Translations under genes and position numbers: made by a program
The notes under the pieces: generated by a model
Told to the model about the DNA's origin: nothing
Databases searched by the model: none
What the model saw: the letters and a program-made list of their open reading frames with translations, nothing else
Shown: one piece after another, positions 16,760-24,334 of the stretch
How the letters are laid out: the number at the start of each line of letters is the position of its first letter
How positions within the stretch are numbered: the first letter of the stretch is position 1
Origin: Pseudomonas lurida
GTDB lineage: Bacteria > Pseudomonadota > Gammaproteobacteria > Pseudomonadales > Pseudomonadaceae
Direction: 5' to 3'
Assembly: GCF_002563895.1 (NCBI RefSeq)
Contig: NZ_PDJB01000001.1
Coordinates: 4,695,501 to 4,759,500, forward strand
Length of the DNA: 64,000 nucleotides

Positions 16760-18622
16760 ATGGACGTCCTCCGCCCAAAAGCCCTGGAACAGATCTACGC
16801 CCACGCCAACCGCAGCTACCCCGAGGAGTGTTGTGGCTTTGTCTTCGCCGACGGCAGCGTGTACCTGGGCAGCAATATCCAGAACGAACTGCACCGCAAG
16901 AACCCCGAGATGTACCCGCGCAGCGCGGCCAACGGCTACACGTTCTCGGTGGCCGACACCCTGCTGCTGAACAAGGCGTTTCGCAGCGACAACCCGGTGG
17001 TGATGATCTACCACTCCCACCCGGATGTCGGTGCCTACTTCAGCGACGAAGACCAGGACAAGGCGCTGTTCATGGGCGAGCCGATCTACCCCGTCAGCTA
17101 CCTGGTGGTAGACGTTCGCCAGGGCCAGGCCCTGGGTTCCAAGCTGTTTGCCTGGGATGGCAAGCATTTCGCCCTTCAACCTTTCAACGACCTGCACACG
17201 GAGTTGTCCATGAACGCTGTCTCTTTCCCCGACATTCTGGTTCGCGTGGCCAAGCTGCCGGAATCGACCCTCGAGGGTTCCGGATCGACATTGCGCGAAG
17301 TCATTGAAAACCTCTGCAGCAGCCACCCGCAGTTACGCCCGCACCTGTTCCACGAGAAGAACAACCAGCTCAAGGAACACTTTCTGTTTACCGCCGAGGA
17401 AGCGTTGATCGACGCCGACGAGCCACTGCCCGAAAAAGCCCGCATCGAGGTGCTGCTGGCTACCTCCGGCGGCATCGACGTCGACACACTGAGCAATGAA
17501 GAAGTGCAACGCTATGTGCGCCACATCACCCTGCCCGGCGTCGGTCGCGAAGGCCAGTTGAACCTCAAGAAAGCCAAGGTGCTGATCATCGGCACCGGCG
17601 GCCTGGGCTCGCCGATCAGCCTGTACCTGGCCGCCGCCGGTATCGGCACCCTGGGGCTGGTGGACTTCGACGTGGTGGAAAGCAGCAACCTGCAACGCCA
17701 GATCGTCCACGGCAACAGCACACTGGGCATGCCCAAGGTAGAGTCCGCCAAGCAGCGCCTGCAAGACCTCAATCGCCATATCCAGATCAACGCCCACGAC
17801 ACTGCGCTGAATGCCGACAACGCGCTGGAACTGGTAGGCGCCTACGACCTGGTGATCGACGGCACCGACAATTTCGACACCCGCTACCTGGTCAACGACG
17901 CCTGCGTGCAACTGGGCAAGCCGTTGGTATACGGCGCCATCTACCGCTTCGACGGGCAGATCAGCGTGCTCAACTATAAAGGCGGGCCGTGCTACCGCTG
18001 CCTGTTCCCCAGCGCGCCGCCCGCCGAACTGGCCCCCAACTGCAGCGCCGGTGGCGTGATTGGCGTGTTGCCCGGTGTGGTCGGGATGATCCAGGCCACC
18101 GAGGCCATCAAGTTGCTGATTGGCATTGGTGAACCCTTGTCCGGCCGCTTGATGCGTTTCGATGCACTGGCAATGAAGTTCAGCGAGATCCGCTTCAAGC
18201 GCCGTGCCGATTGCCCCTGCTGCTCCGAGGCTCGCCACAGCGACTCCCTGGCGCCCACCGCCTGCGCGGATGCCGTGCCCAGCCAACCGTCCCTGGCCGA
18301 AGAGCGCTACATCAAGCCCCGCGTGCTCAAGCAGGTACTCGAACACCACAGCAGCGCCGACGTGCTGCTGGACGTGCGCGATGCCAGCGAACTGGAGGTA
18401 TGCAAGCTGCCGGGCGTGGTGCACATCCCCCTGGCCGAACTGGACGGCCACCTCGACAGCCTCAGCCGCGACAACACCCACTACCTGATCTGCTACGCCG
18501 GTAGCCGCGCCGAACAAGCCGCCAGTACCCTGCTGGCCGCCGGTTTCGCCAACACCAAAGTCCTGCAGGGCGGCATGAAGCATTGGGTGCGCGACGTCGA
18601 ACCCGATATGCCTTTGTATTGA
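16760..18622 (+). CDS. Four-domain JAMM peptidase - MoaD-like - E1 (ThiF/MoeB) - rhodanese protein
   Basis: A 620-residue fusion. Residues 1-150 are a JAMM metalloprotease with E23, H85-S-H87, S95 and D98 in the exact HxHx7SxxD spacing. About 151-238 resemble a MoaD/ThiS ubiquitin-like carrier (STLREVIENLCSSHPQL..., ending ATSGG with G237-G238). About 245-500 are a ThiF/MoeB E1 (GTGGLGSP at 278-285, zinc-type CPCC). About 515-620 are a rhodanese with active C578 (CYAGSRA). Separate versions of these parts activate a carrier as a thiocarboxylate and release the product (QbsC/D/E; mycobacterial MoeZ/CysO/Mec). Next genes: a cysteine synthase and a serine acetyltransferase. Likely role: supplying carrier-bound sulfur for cysteine synthesis. 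The carrier call is by pattern, not search. Confidence 0.88.
   Translation: MDVLRPKALEQIYAHANRSYPEECCGFVFADGSVYLGSNIQNELHRKNPEMYPRSAANGYTFSVADTLLLNKAFRSDNPVVMIYHSHPDVGAYFSDEDQDKALFMGEPIYPVSYLVVDVRQGQALGSKLFAWDGKHFALQPFNDLHTELSMNAVSFPDILVRVAKLPESTLEGSGSTLREVIENLCSSHPQLRPHLFHEKNNQLKEHFLFTAEEALIDADEPLPEKARIEVLLATSGGIDVDTLSNEEVQRYVRHITLPGVGREGQLNLKKAKVLIIGTGGLGSPISLYLAAAGIGTLGLVDFDVVESSNLQRQIVHGNSTLGMPKVESAKQRLQDLNRHIQINAHDTALNADNALELVGAYDLVIDGTDNFDTRYLVNDACVQLGKPLVYGAIYRFDGQISVLNYKGGPCYRCLFPSAPPAELAPNCSAGGVIGVLPGVVGMIQATEAIKLLIGIGEPLSGRLMRFDALAMKFSEIRFKRRADCPCCSEARHSDSLAPTACADAVPSQPSLAEERYIKPRVLKQVLEHHSSADVLLDVRDASELEVCKLPGVVHIPLAELDGHLDSLSRDNTHYLICYAGSRAEQAASTLLAAGFANTKVLQGGMKHWVRDVEPDMPLY
17200..17212 (+). 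promoter_or_regulatory. Internal ribosome site and in-frame ATG at the MoaD-like domain
   Basis: GGAG (17200-17203) stands 6 nt before an in-frame ATG (17210-17212, Met151), exactly at the boundary between the JAMM and MoaD-like domains. It may be a relic of two fused genes or may still yield a shorter MoaD-E1-rhodanese product. Confidence 0.45.
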
Positions 18623-18634
18623 GCCGAGGACTGA

Positions 18635-19552
18635 ATGATGTTGCACAACTCCATTCTCGACGTGATCGGCCAAACGCCTATCGTGCGCCTGGCGCAGTTC
18701 TCCGAAGACCTCGGCATCGAGGTCTATGCCAAGCTCGAATCCCTCAACCCCGGCGGCAGCCACAAGGCGCGCATCGCCCTGGGCATGATCCTCGATGCCG
18801 AGCGCCGGGGCGTGCTGATCCGTGACTCCGGGCAAACAATCATCGAGCCCAGCGGCGGCAATACCGGCATCGGCCTGGTCATGGCCGGCAACGTACTGGG
18901 CTACAAAGTGGTGCTGGTGATCCCCGACAACTACAGCCCCGAAAAACAGAAACTGCTGCGCCTGTACGGTGCCAAGGTAGTGCTGTCGGACAGCCGCCTG
19001 GGCAACAACTCCCATGGTGAAAAGTGCATGGAACTGCAGCTGGAAAACCCCAGCTACGTGATGCTCAACCAACAGCGCAATGGCGCCAACCCGCAAACCC
19101 ATCGCGACACCACCGCACCGGAAATCCTGCGCGCCTTCGGCGAGCAACGGGTGGACTACTTTGTCAGCGGCATCGGCACCGGCGGGCATATCACCGGCAT
19201 TGGCGAAACCCTGAAAGCCGCCTGGCCAGCCTTGCGCGTCATGGGTGTGGAACCGGAAGAATGCGACCTGCTGAAAAACCAGCACGCGCCCCATCATATC
19301 CAGGGCCTGTCGATTGGCCTGATCCCGAGCATCCTCAACCTGGACGTGATCGACGGCATGCTCAAGGTCTCGCGCCAGGCCTGCATCGACATGATGAAAC
19401 GCATCATGCGCACCGACGCCATCAGCCTCGGCTTGTCGTCCGCTGCCAACATGGTGGCCATCGCACAGCTTGCCCCGGAACTGCCGCCCGAAACGGTGGT
19501 ATTGACCATGGTCTACGACAATGCCGACAGCTACCTGCCCAGTTTCGAATAA
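18635..19552 (+). CDS. Cysteine synthase-family PLP enzyme (CysK/CysM-like)
   Basis: A 305-residue fold-type II PLP enzyme. The Schiff-base lysine is in LNPGGSHKARIALGMI, the PLP Asn loop is PSGGNTG, and the phosphate-binding loop is SGIGTGGHITGIGE. The first residues are MM; the second ATG (18638) is an equally good start. It uses O-acetylserine or O-phosphoserine plus a sulfur donor to make cysteine. Twelve nucleotides separate it from the JAMM-E1 gene, and a serine acetyltransferase follows, so O-acetylserine is the likely acceptor and the MoaD-like thiocarboxylate the likely donor (inference, by analogy with mycobacterial CysM/CysO). A cystathionine-synthase-type activity is an alternative. 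Confidence 0.88.
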   Translation: MMLHNSILDVIGQTPIVRLAQFSEDLGIEVYAKLESLNPGGSHKARIALGMILDAERRGVLIRDSGQTIIEPSGGNTGIGLVMAGNVLGYKVVLVIPDNYSPEKQKLLRLYGAKVVLSDSRLGNNSHGEKCMELQLENPSYVMLNQQRNGANPQTHRDTTAPEILRAFGEQRVDYFVSGIGTGGHITGIGETLKAAWPALRVMGVEPEECDLLKNQHAPHHIQGLSIGLIPSILNLDVIDGMLKVSRQACIDMMKRIMRTDAISLGLSSAANMVAIAQLAPELPPETVVLTMVYDNADSYLPSFE

Positions 19553-19589
19553 GCGGTTTTCCAACCAACCACATTACGGGGGTGCCTTC

Positions 19590-20582
19590 ATGGGGGGCTT
19601 TATCGACATGCAACAGTTGCACGATGAGTTGCTTACTCACCTCATCAAGACCCTCACACCCGTGCAGATGAAGCAGTTGGAACCGCACCTGGCTCCGCTG
19701 GTCCAGAACGCCGCCCAGGCGGTCGCCGAAGACCTGATCGCCTACGCCTACCGGGACCCGGCATCACGCGGGCGCGGCGAGTTGATCCTGGAGTCCTACG
19801 CGTCGTTCAAAGCGGTGCTGTACTACCGGCTGGCGCACTTGGTATGGAATTTCCCCGACCAGACCAACGGCATGTTTTCCCGCATCGCCCTCAAGCTGAG
19901 CAACCAGGGCAAGGTGCTTTCCGGCGCGGAGATCCACCCGGCGGCGCGTATCGGCCGGCGCTTCGTGCTGGACCACGGCTACGGCACGGTGATCGGCGAA
20001 ACGTGCGAGATCGGTAACGACTGCTACATCCTTTGCGGCGTGACCTTGGGCGCCCGCGGTATCGCCAACAACCCCGACGGCAAGCGCCACCCGCGCCTGG
20101 GCAACAACGTCGAGGTCGGCTCCGGTGCCCGCGTGCTGGGCTATGTGCTGATCGGCGACAACGTGTTTATCAGCCCCTCCTGCGTGATCACCCAGGATGT
20201 ACCCGCCGGCACCAAGGTGAAGGTGGTGAACCAGATCCAGCTGCAAAAAAATGACGAGTCGGACCACAGCAATTACCTCGGCGCCTTCGCCCTGGATGAG
20301 CGTCTGCACGTGGTCGGCGAGGTCAATACCAGCCACAAGGTCACGGTGCTGGATGCCGACTTCCACCCCTTGCCCGGGTTGATGCTGGAGCCAACGGTAA
20401 AAGAACGTCACCACCTGCAGTTTCGCCTGCACCGTGTCGAGTCGGGTAACCCGCTGCCGCGCCTGCCACTGAACCTGAAAGTCTGCGGCCCCGAATTTGA
20501 AATCACCCTGCTTTCCCCCCCTGGCTTGAGTGCGATGGTGCGTTCCTTGTTGCAAGCCAGCCCACTGATCGTCGGAGGTTGA
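19590..20582 (+). CDS. Serine O-acetyltransferase with C-terminal extension
   Basis: A 330-residue protein. Residues about 1-110 are the helical SAT N-terminal domain; about 115-225 are a left-handed beta-helix with hexapeptide repeats and the catalytic region IHPAARIGRRFVLDHGYGTVIGET, followed by CEIGNDCYILCGVTLGARG and VEVGSGARVLG. About 90 further residues (from about 240) have no counterpart in ordinary CysE and I do not recognise them. It makes O-acetylserine from serine and acetyl-CoA, feeding the preceding PLP enzyme. The start at 19590 leaves a 37-nt gap to that gene; an upstream in-frame codon lies inside it. The usual cysteine-inhibition tail is not evident. Confidence 0.88.
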   Translation: MGGFIDMQQLHDELLTHLIKTLTPVQMKQLEPHLAPLVQNAAQAVAEDLIAYAYRDPASRGRGELILESYASFKAVLYYRLAHLVWNFPDQTNGMFSRIALKLSNQGKVLSGAEIHPAARIGRRFVLDHGYGTVIGETCEIGNDCYILCGVTLGARGIANNPDGKRHPRLGNNVEVGSGARVLGYVLIGDNVFISPSCVITQDVPAGTKVKVVNQIQLQKNDESDHSNYLGAFALDERLHVVGEVNTSHKVTVLDADFHPLPGLMLEPTVKERHHLQFRLHRVESGNPLPRLPLNLKVCGPEFEITLLSPPGLSAMVRSLLQASPLIVGG

Positions 20583-20584
20583 AC

Positions 20585-21313
20585 ATGTCCGTGCATACCA
20601 TGGAAACCCTGGCGCTGTTCGACAGCGCGCCTTATCAGAACGCCTTCAGCGCCCGGGTGATTGCCGTCAGCGAACACGGCGTCGCCCTGGAACACACGCT
20701 GTTCTACCCCACGGGTGGCGGACAGCCGGGAGACACCGGCCACCTCACCCTGGCCGACGGCACGCGACTCGACGTCACCGGCACGGTACGCGACCCGGTG
20801 GTGCGCTCCATCATCTGGCACCAGGTGGAACACTGCCCCGCCCAGTTGACCGCTGGCGTGCAGGTGGACGCCGGCCTCGACTGGGATCGGCGCTACCAGC
20901 ACATGAAGATGCACACCTGCCTGCATTTGCTGTGCTCGATCATCGACGCCCCCGTGACGGGTTGCAGCATCAGTGCAGATAAAGGCCGCCTGGATTTCGA
21001 CCTGCCGGAAATGACCCTCGACAAAGACAGCATCACCCGCGACCTCAATGCACTGATCGAACAGGCCCACCCGGTAAAAACCCTGTCGATGCCGGCCACC
21101 GAGTATTCCACCTTGCTGCAGATCACCCGTACGCAGGCAGTGGCGCCGCCGGTGGTCCAGGGCTCGGTACGTGTCATTGAAATCGCCGGCATTGATATCC
21201 AGCCGTGCGGGGGCACCCATGTGATCAACACTGAAGAAATCGGCCGGGTGTTCTGCGAGAAAATCGAGAAGAAGAGCAAGCACAATCGCCGGGTGATCCT
21301 GCGATTTGAATAA
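20585..21313 (+). CDS. AlaX-type trans-acting aminoacyl-tRNA editing protein
   Basis: A 242-residue AlaRS editing-domain homologue: TLFYPTGGGQPGDTG near the N-terminus, then the metal site HMKMHTCLHLL (HxxxH) and QPCGGTHV (CxxxH). GGAGG lies 7 nt before the ATG, which begins 2 nt after the previous stop. Free AlaX proteins hydrolyse Ser- or Gly-tRNA(Ala). Its presence last in a serine/cysteine operon suggests protection against mischarging when serine, O-acetylserine or cysteine pools shift; that is an inference. A paired REP element follows. Confidence 0.88.
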   Translation: MSVHTMETLALFDSAPYQNAFSARVIAVSEHGVALEHTLFYPTGGGQPGDTGHLTLADGTRLDVTGTVRDPVVRSIIWHQVEHCPAQLTAGVQVDAGLDWDRRYQHMKMHTCLHLLCSIIDAPVTGCSISADKGRLDFDLPEMTLDKDSITRDLNALIEQAHPVKTLSMPATEYSTLLQITRTQAVAPPVVQGSVRVIEIAGIDIQPCGGTHVINTEEIGRVFCEKIEKKSKHNRRVILRFE

Positions 21314-21336
21314 CCCTCGAGTCCAACACGGCCTCT

Positions 21337-21421
21337 GTGGGAGCTGGCTTGCCTGCGATAGCATCACCGCGGTTTGCCTGGAACACTGAGGCGCCCGCAT
21401 CGCAGGCAAGCCAGCTCCCAC
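21337..21421. repeat. REP inverted pair, copy 2
   Basis: GTGGGAGCTGGCTTGCCTGCGAT at the left end is repeated in inverse orientation ending at 21421. It lies between the convergent editing gene and prpD and may also end transcription. Confidence 0.85.
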
Positions 21422-21438
21422 ATTGAGCGCGTGGTTGC

Positions 21439-22923
21439 TCAGATCACGAACAGGTCCATGAACCGATTGACCGGCGTGGCTTCAAGCTTCGCCTGGTCCT
21501 TGCACAACGCAAGAATCTCGGCACTGCGCTGCGCAGTAAACCGTGTGGCCAGGTTGGCCTTGAACTTGTCTTCCAGCAACGGAATACCGTCCACCCGGCG
21601 CCGGCGATGACCAATCGGGTACTCCACCGCTACCTGTTCGGTACTGCTGCCGTCCTTGAAAAACACCTGCACCGCGTTGGCGATGGAGCGCTTGTCGGCC
21701 TCCAGGTATTCACGGCTGTAGCGTGGGTCTTCGACGATGACCATCTTGTCCCGCAGTTCGTCGATGATGGGATGGGCGGCGTGGAATTCATCTTCGTACT
21801 GCTCCGCCACCAGATTGCCGAACGCCAACGGCACGGCCGTCATGTATTGCAGGCAATGGTCGCGGTCGGCAGCGTTGGCCAACTGGCCAACCTTGGAGAT
21901 GATGCGAATCGCCGACTCGTGGGTGGTGATCACGATGCGTTCGATTTCATGCAGGCGATTTTTCACCCGTGGGTGCAACGTCACCGCCGCTTCACAGGCG
22001 GTTTGCGCATGGAACTCGGCGGGAAAGCTGATCTTGAACAGCACGTTTTCCATCACATAAGTGCCGTAGGATTGGGACAGGCTGAATGCGCGCTTGTCCT
22101 CGGGCTTGAGCGCCAGGTCCTTGTTGGTGTGGCTGAACAGCACGTCATAGAACCCCCACTGTGGCGCGCTCAATACGCCAGGGATGCCCATCTCGCCACG
22201 CAGGGCGATATCCGCCAGGCGTACGCCACGGCTCGACGCATCCCCCGCTGCCCAGGACTTGCGTGAGCCGGCATTCGGCGCATGCCGGTAAGTGCGCAAC
22301 GCCTGCCCATCGACAAATGCATGGGACAACGCCGCCAGCAGTTGCTCACGGTTGGCGCCCATCAGCTTGGCGGTCACCGCCGTGGAGGCCACTTTCACCA
22401 ACAGCACATGGTCGAGGCCGACGCGATTGAAGGAATTTTCCAGGGCAATCACCCCCTGGATCTCGTGGGCCATGATCATCGCTTCCAGCACCGCGCGAAC
22501 GGTCAGCGGCGTGTCGCCATTGGCTACGCGCTGTTGCGACAGGTGATCGGCCACGGCAAGGATGCCGCCGAGGTTATCCGAGGGGTGACCCCATTCGGCG
22601 GCGAGCCAGGTGTCGTTGTAGTCGAGCCAACGCACGATACAGCCGATATCCCACGCGGCCTTGACCGGGTCCAACCGGAACGACGTGCCCGGCACCCGTG
22701 CGCCAAACGGCACCACCGTGCCCTCGACGATCGGTCCCAGGTGCTTGGTGCACTCGGGGAACCGCAGGGCCAGGAGGCCGCAACCGAGCGTGTCCATCAG
22801 GCAGTGGCGGGCGGTGTCCAGTGCAGCCTGGGAATCGATCCGATAAGTGAGGACATAGTCGGCAATGTCCTGCAGGACCCGGTCGTAGTCGGGGCGGTTG
22901 TTCTGGTCGACGTTGGCGCTCAT
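21439..22923 (-). CDS. prpD: 2-methylcitrate dehydratase PrpD
   Basis: A 494-residue MmgE/PrpD-family protein ([64 protein letters not shown]). The start [24 protein letters not shown] at 22923 is preferred; the frame continues 50 codons upstream through REP-like DNA. It dehydrates 2-methylcitrate in propionate breakdown. AcnD and PrpF encoded upstream can do the same step together, so both routes are present. It is the last gene of the prp operon, separated from prpF by a REP pair. Confidence 0.93.
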   Translation of the reverse strand: MSANVDQNNRPDYDRVLQDIADYVLTYRIDSQAALDTARHCLMDTLGCGLLALRFPECTKHLGPIVEGTVVPFGARVPGTSFRLDPVKAAWDIGCIVRWLDYNDTWLAAEWGHPSDNLGGILAVADHLSQQRVANGDTPLTVRAVLEAMIMAHEIQGVIALENSFNRVGLDHVLLVKVASTAVTAKLMGANREQLLAALSHAFVDGQALRTYRHAPNAGSRKSWAAGDASSRGVRLADIALRGEMGIPGVLSAPQWGFYDVLFSHTNKDLALKPEDKRAFSLSQSYGTYVMENVLFKISFPAEFHAQTACEAAVTLHPRVKNRLHEIERIVITTHESAIRIISKVGQLANAADRDHCLQYMTAVPLAFGNLVAEQYEDEFHAAHPIIDELRDKMVIVEDPRYSREYLEADKRSIANAVQVFFKDGSSTEQVAVEYPIGHRRRRVDGIPLLEDKFKANLATRFTAQRSAEILALCKDQAKLEATPVNRFMDLFVI

Positions 22924-23025
22924 GGCAGTTCTCCAAAAGTTAGGGGTTGTTCCATCCTCAGGGTCAGGGTTGATGTGTCGTGGCAGGTCTGATTGCCGGC
23001 CTTGGTAGTACGGGTACCACCTCCC

Positions 23026-23120
23026 CCTGTGGGAGCTGGCTTGCCTGCGACAGCGGTTTGTCAGTTGAAACAAGGGTTGCCTGACACGCCGTCATCGCGG
23101 GCAAGCCCGCTCCCACAGGG
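23026..23120. repeat. REP inverted pair, copy 3
   Basis: CCCTGTGGGAGCTGGCTTGCC faces GGCAAGCCCGCTCCCACAGGG across about 50 bp. It is inside the prp operon between prpF and prpD and could reduce prpD expression or protect the upstream mRNA. Confidence 0.85.
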
Positions 23121-23134
23121 AACGGTGTTGATCG

Positions 23135-24325
23135 TTAAAAAGCGTCGCCGGGCACGCGGACGAAACCTTCCATCAGTACGCGCGCGCTGCGGCTCATGAT
23201 GGCTTTTTTCACCACCCATTCGCCGTTGACCTGAGTGGCTTCGGCGCCCACGCGCAAGGTGCCGGACGGATGCCCGAACCGCACCGCGTTGCGCTCGACA
23301 CCACCGGCCGCCAGGTTGACCAACGTCCCGGAAATCGCCGCCGCCGTACCAATCGCCACCGCCGCCGTGCCCATCATCGCGTGGTGCAACTTGCCCATCG
23401 ACAGTGCACGCACCAGCAGGTCCACATCGCCGGCCTTGATCGCCTTGCCACTGGAGGCCACGTAATCCGCAGGCTTGGCCACAAACGCCACTTTCGGCGT
23501 GTGCTGCCGCTGGGCGGCTTCGTCCAGGTGTTTGATCAGGCCCATGCGCAGTGCACCGTAGGCCCGCACGGTTTCGAACATCGCCAGGGCCTTGGGGTCG
23601 CTGTTGATCGCGCCTTGCAGCTCGGTGCCGGTGTAGCCGAGGTCTTGCGCGTTGATAAAGATGGTCGGGATACCGGCGTTGATCAGCGTGGCCTTGAAGG
23701 TGCCGACGCCGGGCACTTCCAGGTCGTCAACCAGGTTGCCGGTCGGGAACATCGAACCGCCACCGCCCTCTTCCTCCGCCGCCGGGTCCATGAACTCCAA
23801 CTGCACTTCGGCGGCCGGGAAAGTCACGCCGTCCAGTTCGAAGTCACCGGTTTCCTGCACCGCCCCGTCGGTGATCGGCACGTGGGCGATGATGGTCTTG
23901 CCGATATTGGCTTGCCACACCCGCACCACGGCCACGCCGTTGTGCGGCACGCGAGCCGGGTCGACCAGGCCAGCGCTGATGGCGAAGGAGCCGACCGCCG
24001 CCGACAGGTTGCCGCAGTTGCCGCTCCAATCCACAAACGGCTTGTCGATGGAGACCTGGCCAAACAGGTAGTCCACGTCGTGATCGGCGCGGGTGCTTTT
24101 GGCCAGGATCACGGTTTTGCTGGTGCTCGATGTGGCGCCACCCATGCCGTCGATCTGTTTGTCATAGGGGTCGGGACTGCCGATCACCCGCAACAGCAAG
24201 GCGTCGCGCGCGGCGCCCGGCACCTGCGCCGACGCGGGCAGGTCCTTGAGGCTGAAAAATACGCCCTTGCTGGTGCCGCCACGCATGTAGGTGGCCGGGA
24301 TCTTGATTTGCGCTGCGTGTGCCAT
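23135..24325 (-). CDS. prpF: 2-methylaconitate isomerase PrpF
   Basis: A 396-residue PrpF/DUF453 protein of the diaminopimelate-epimerase-like fold (IPATYMRGGTSKGVFFSLKDLP, GGATSSTSKTVIL, DWSGNCGNLSAAVG, GHPSGTLRVGAE). It isomerises the trans-2-methylaconitate made by AcnD to the cis form. Its start lies 9 nt after the acnD stop, so the two are probably translated together. Confidence 0.95.
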   Translation of the reverse strand: MAHAAQIKIPATYMRGGTSKGVFFSLKDLPASAQVPGAARDALLLRVIGSPDPYDKQIDGMGGATSSTSKTVILAKSTRADHDVDYLFGQVSIDKPFVDWSGNCGNLSAAVGSFAISAGLVDPARVPHNGVAVVRVWQANIGKTIIAHVPITDGAVQETGDFELDGVTFPAAEVQLEFMDPAAEEEGGGGSMFPTGNLVDDLEVPGVGTFKATLINAGIPTIFINAQDLGYTGTELQGAINSDPKALAMFETVRAYGALRMGLIKHLDEAAQRQHTPKVAFVAKPADYVASSGKAIKAGDVDLLVRALSMGKLHHAMMGTAAVAIGTAAAISGTLVNLAAGGVERNAVRFGHPSGTLRVGAEATQVNGEWVVKKAIMSRSARVLMEGFVRVPGDAF

Positions 24326-24334
24326 GGTTACCTC

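Noticed and set aside
17333..19564. 743-codon open frame on the minus strand
   Set aside because: Antisense to the JAMM-E1 and cysteine-synthase genes; no domain signature.
20585..21313. Fragment of alanyl-tRNA synthetase (alaS)
   Set aside because: It has its own ribosome site, complete editing domain with both metal motifs and normal AlaX length; no synthetase domain or break is seen.
21337..21421. CRISPR or att site reading of REP pairs
   Set aside because: Seven copies share the known Pseudomonas REP core, lie between genes and form inverted pairs, not direct repeats with spacers.
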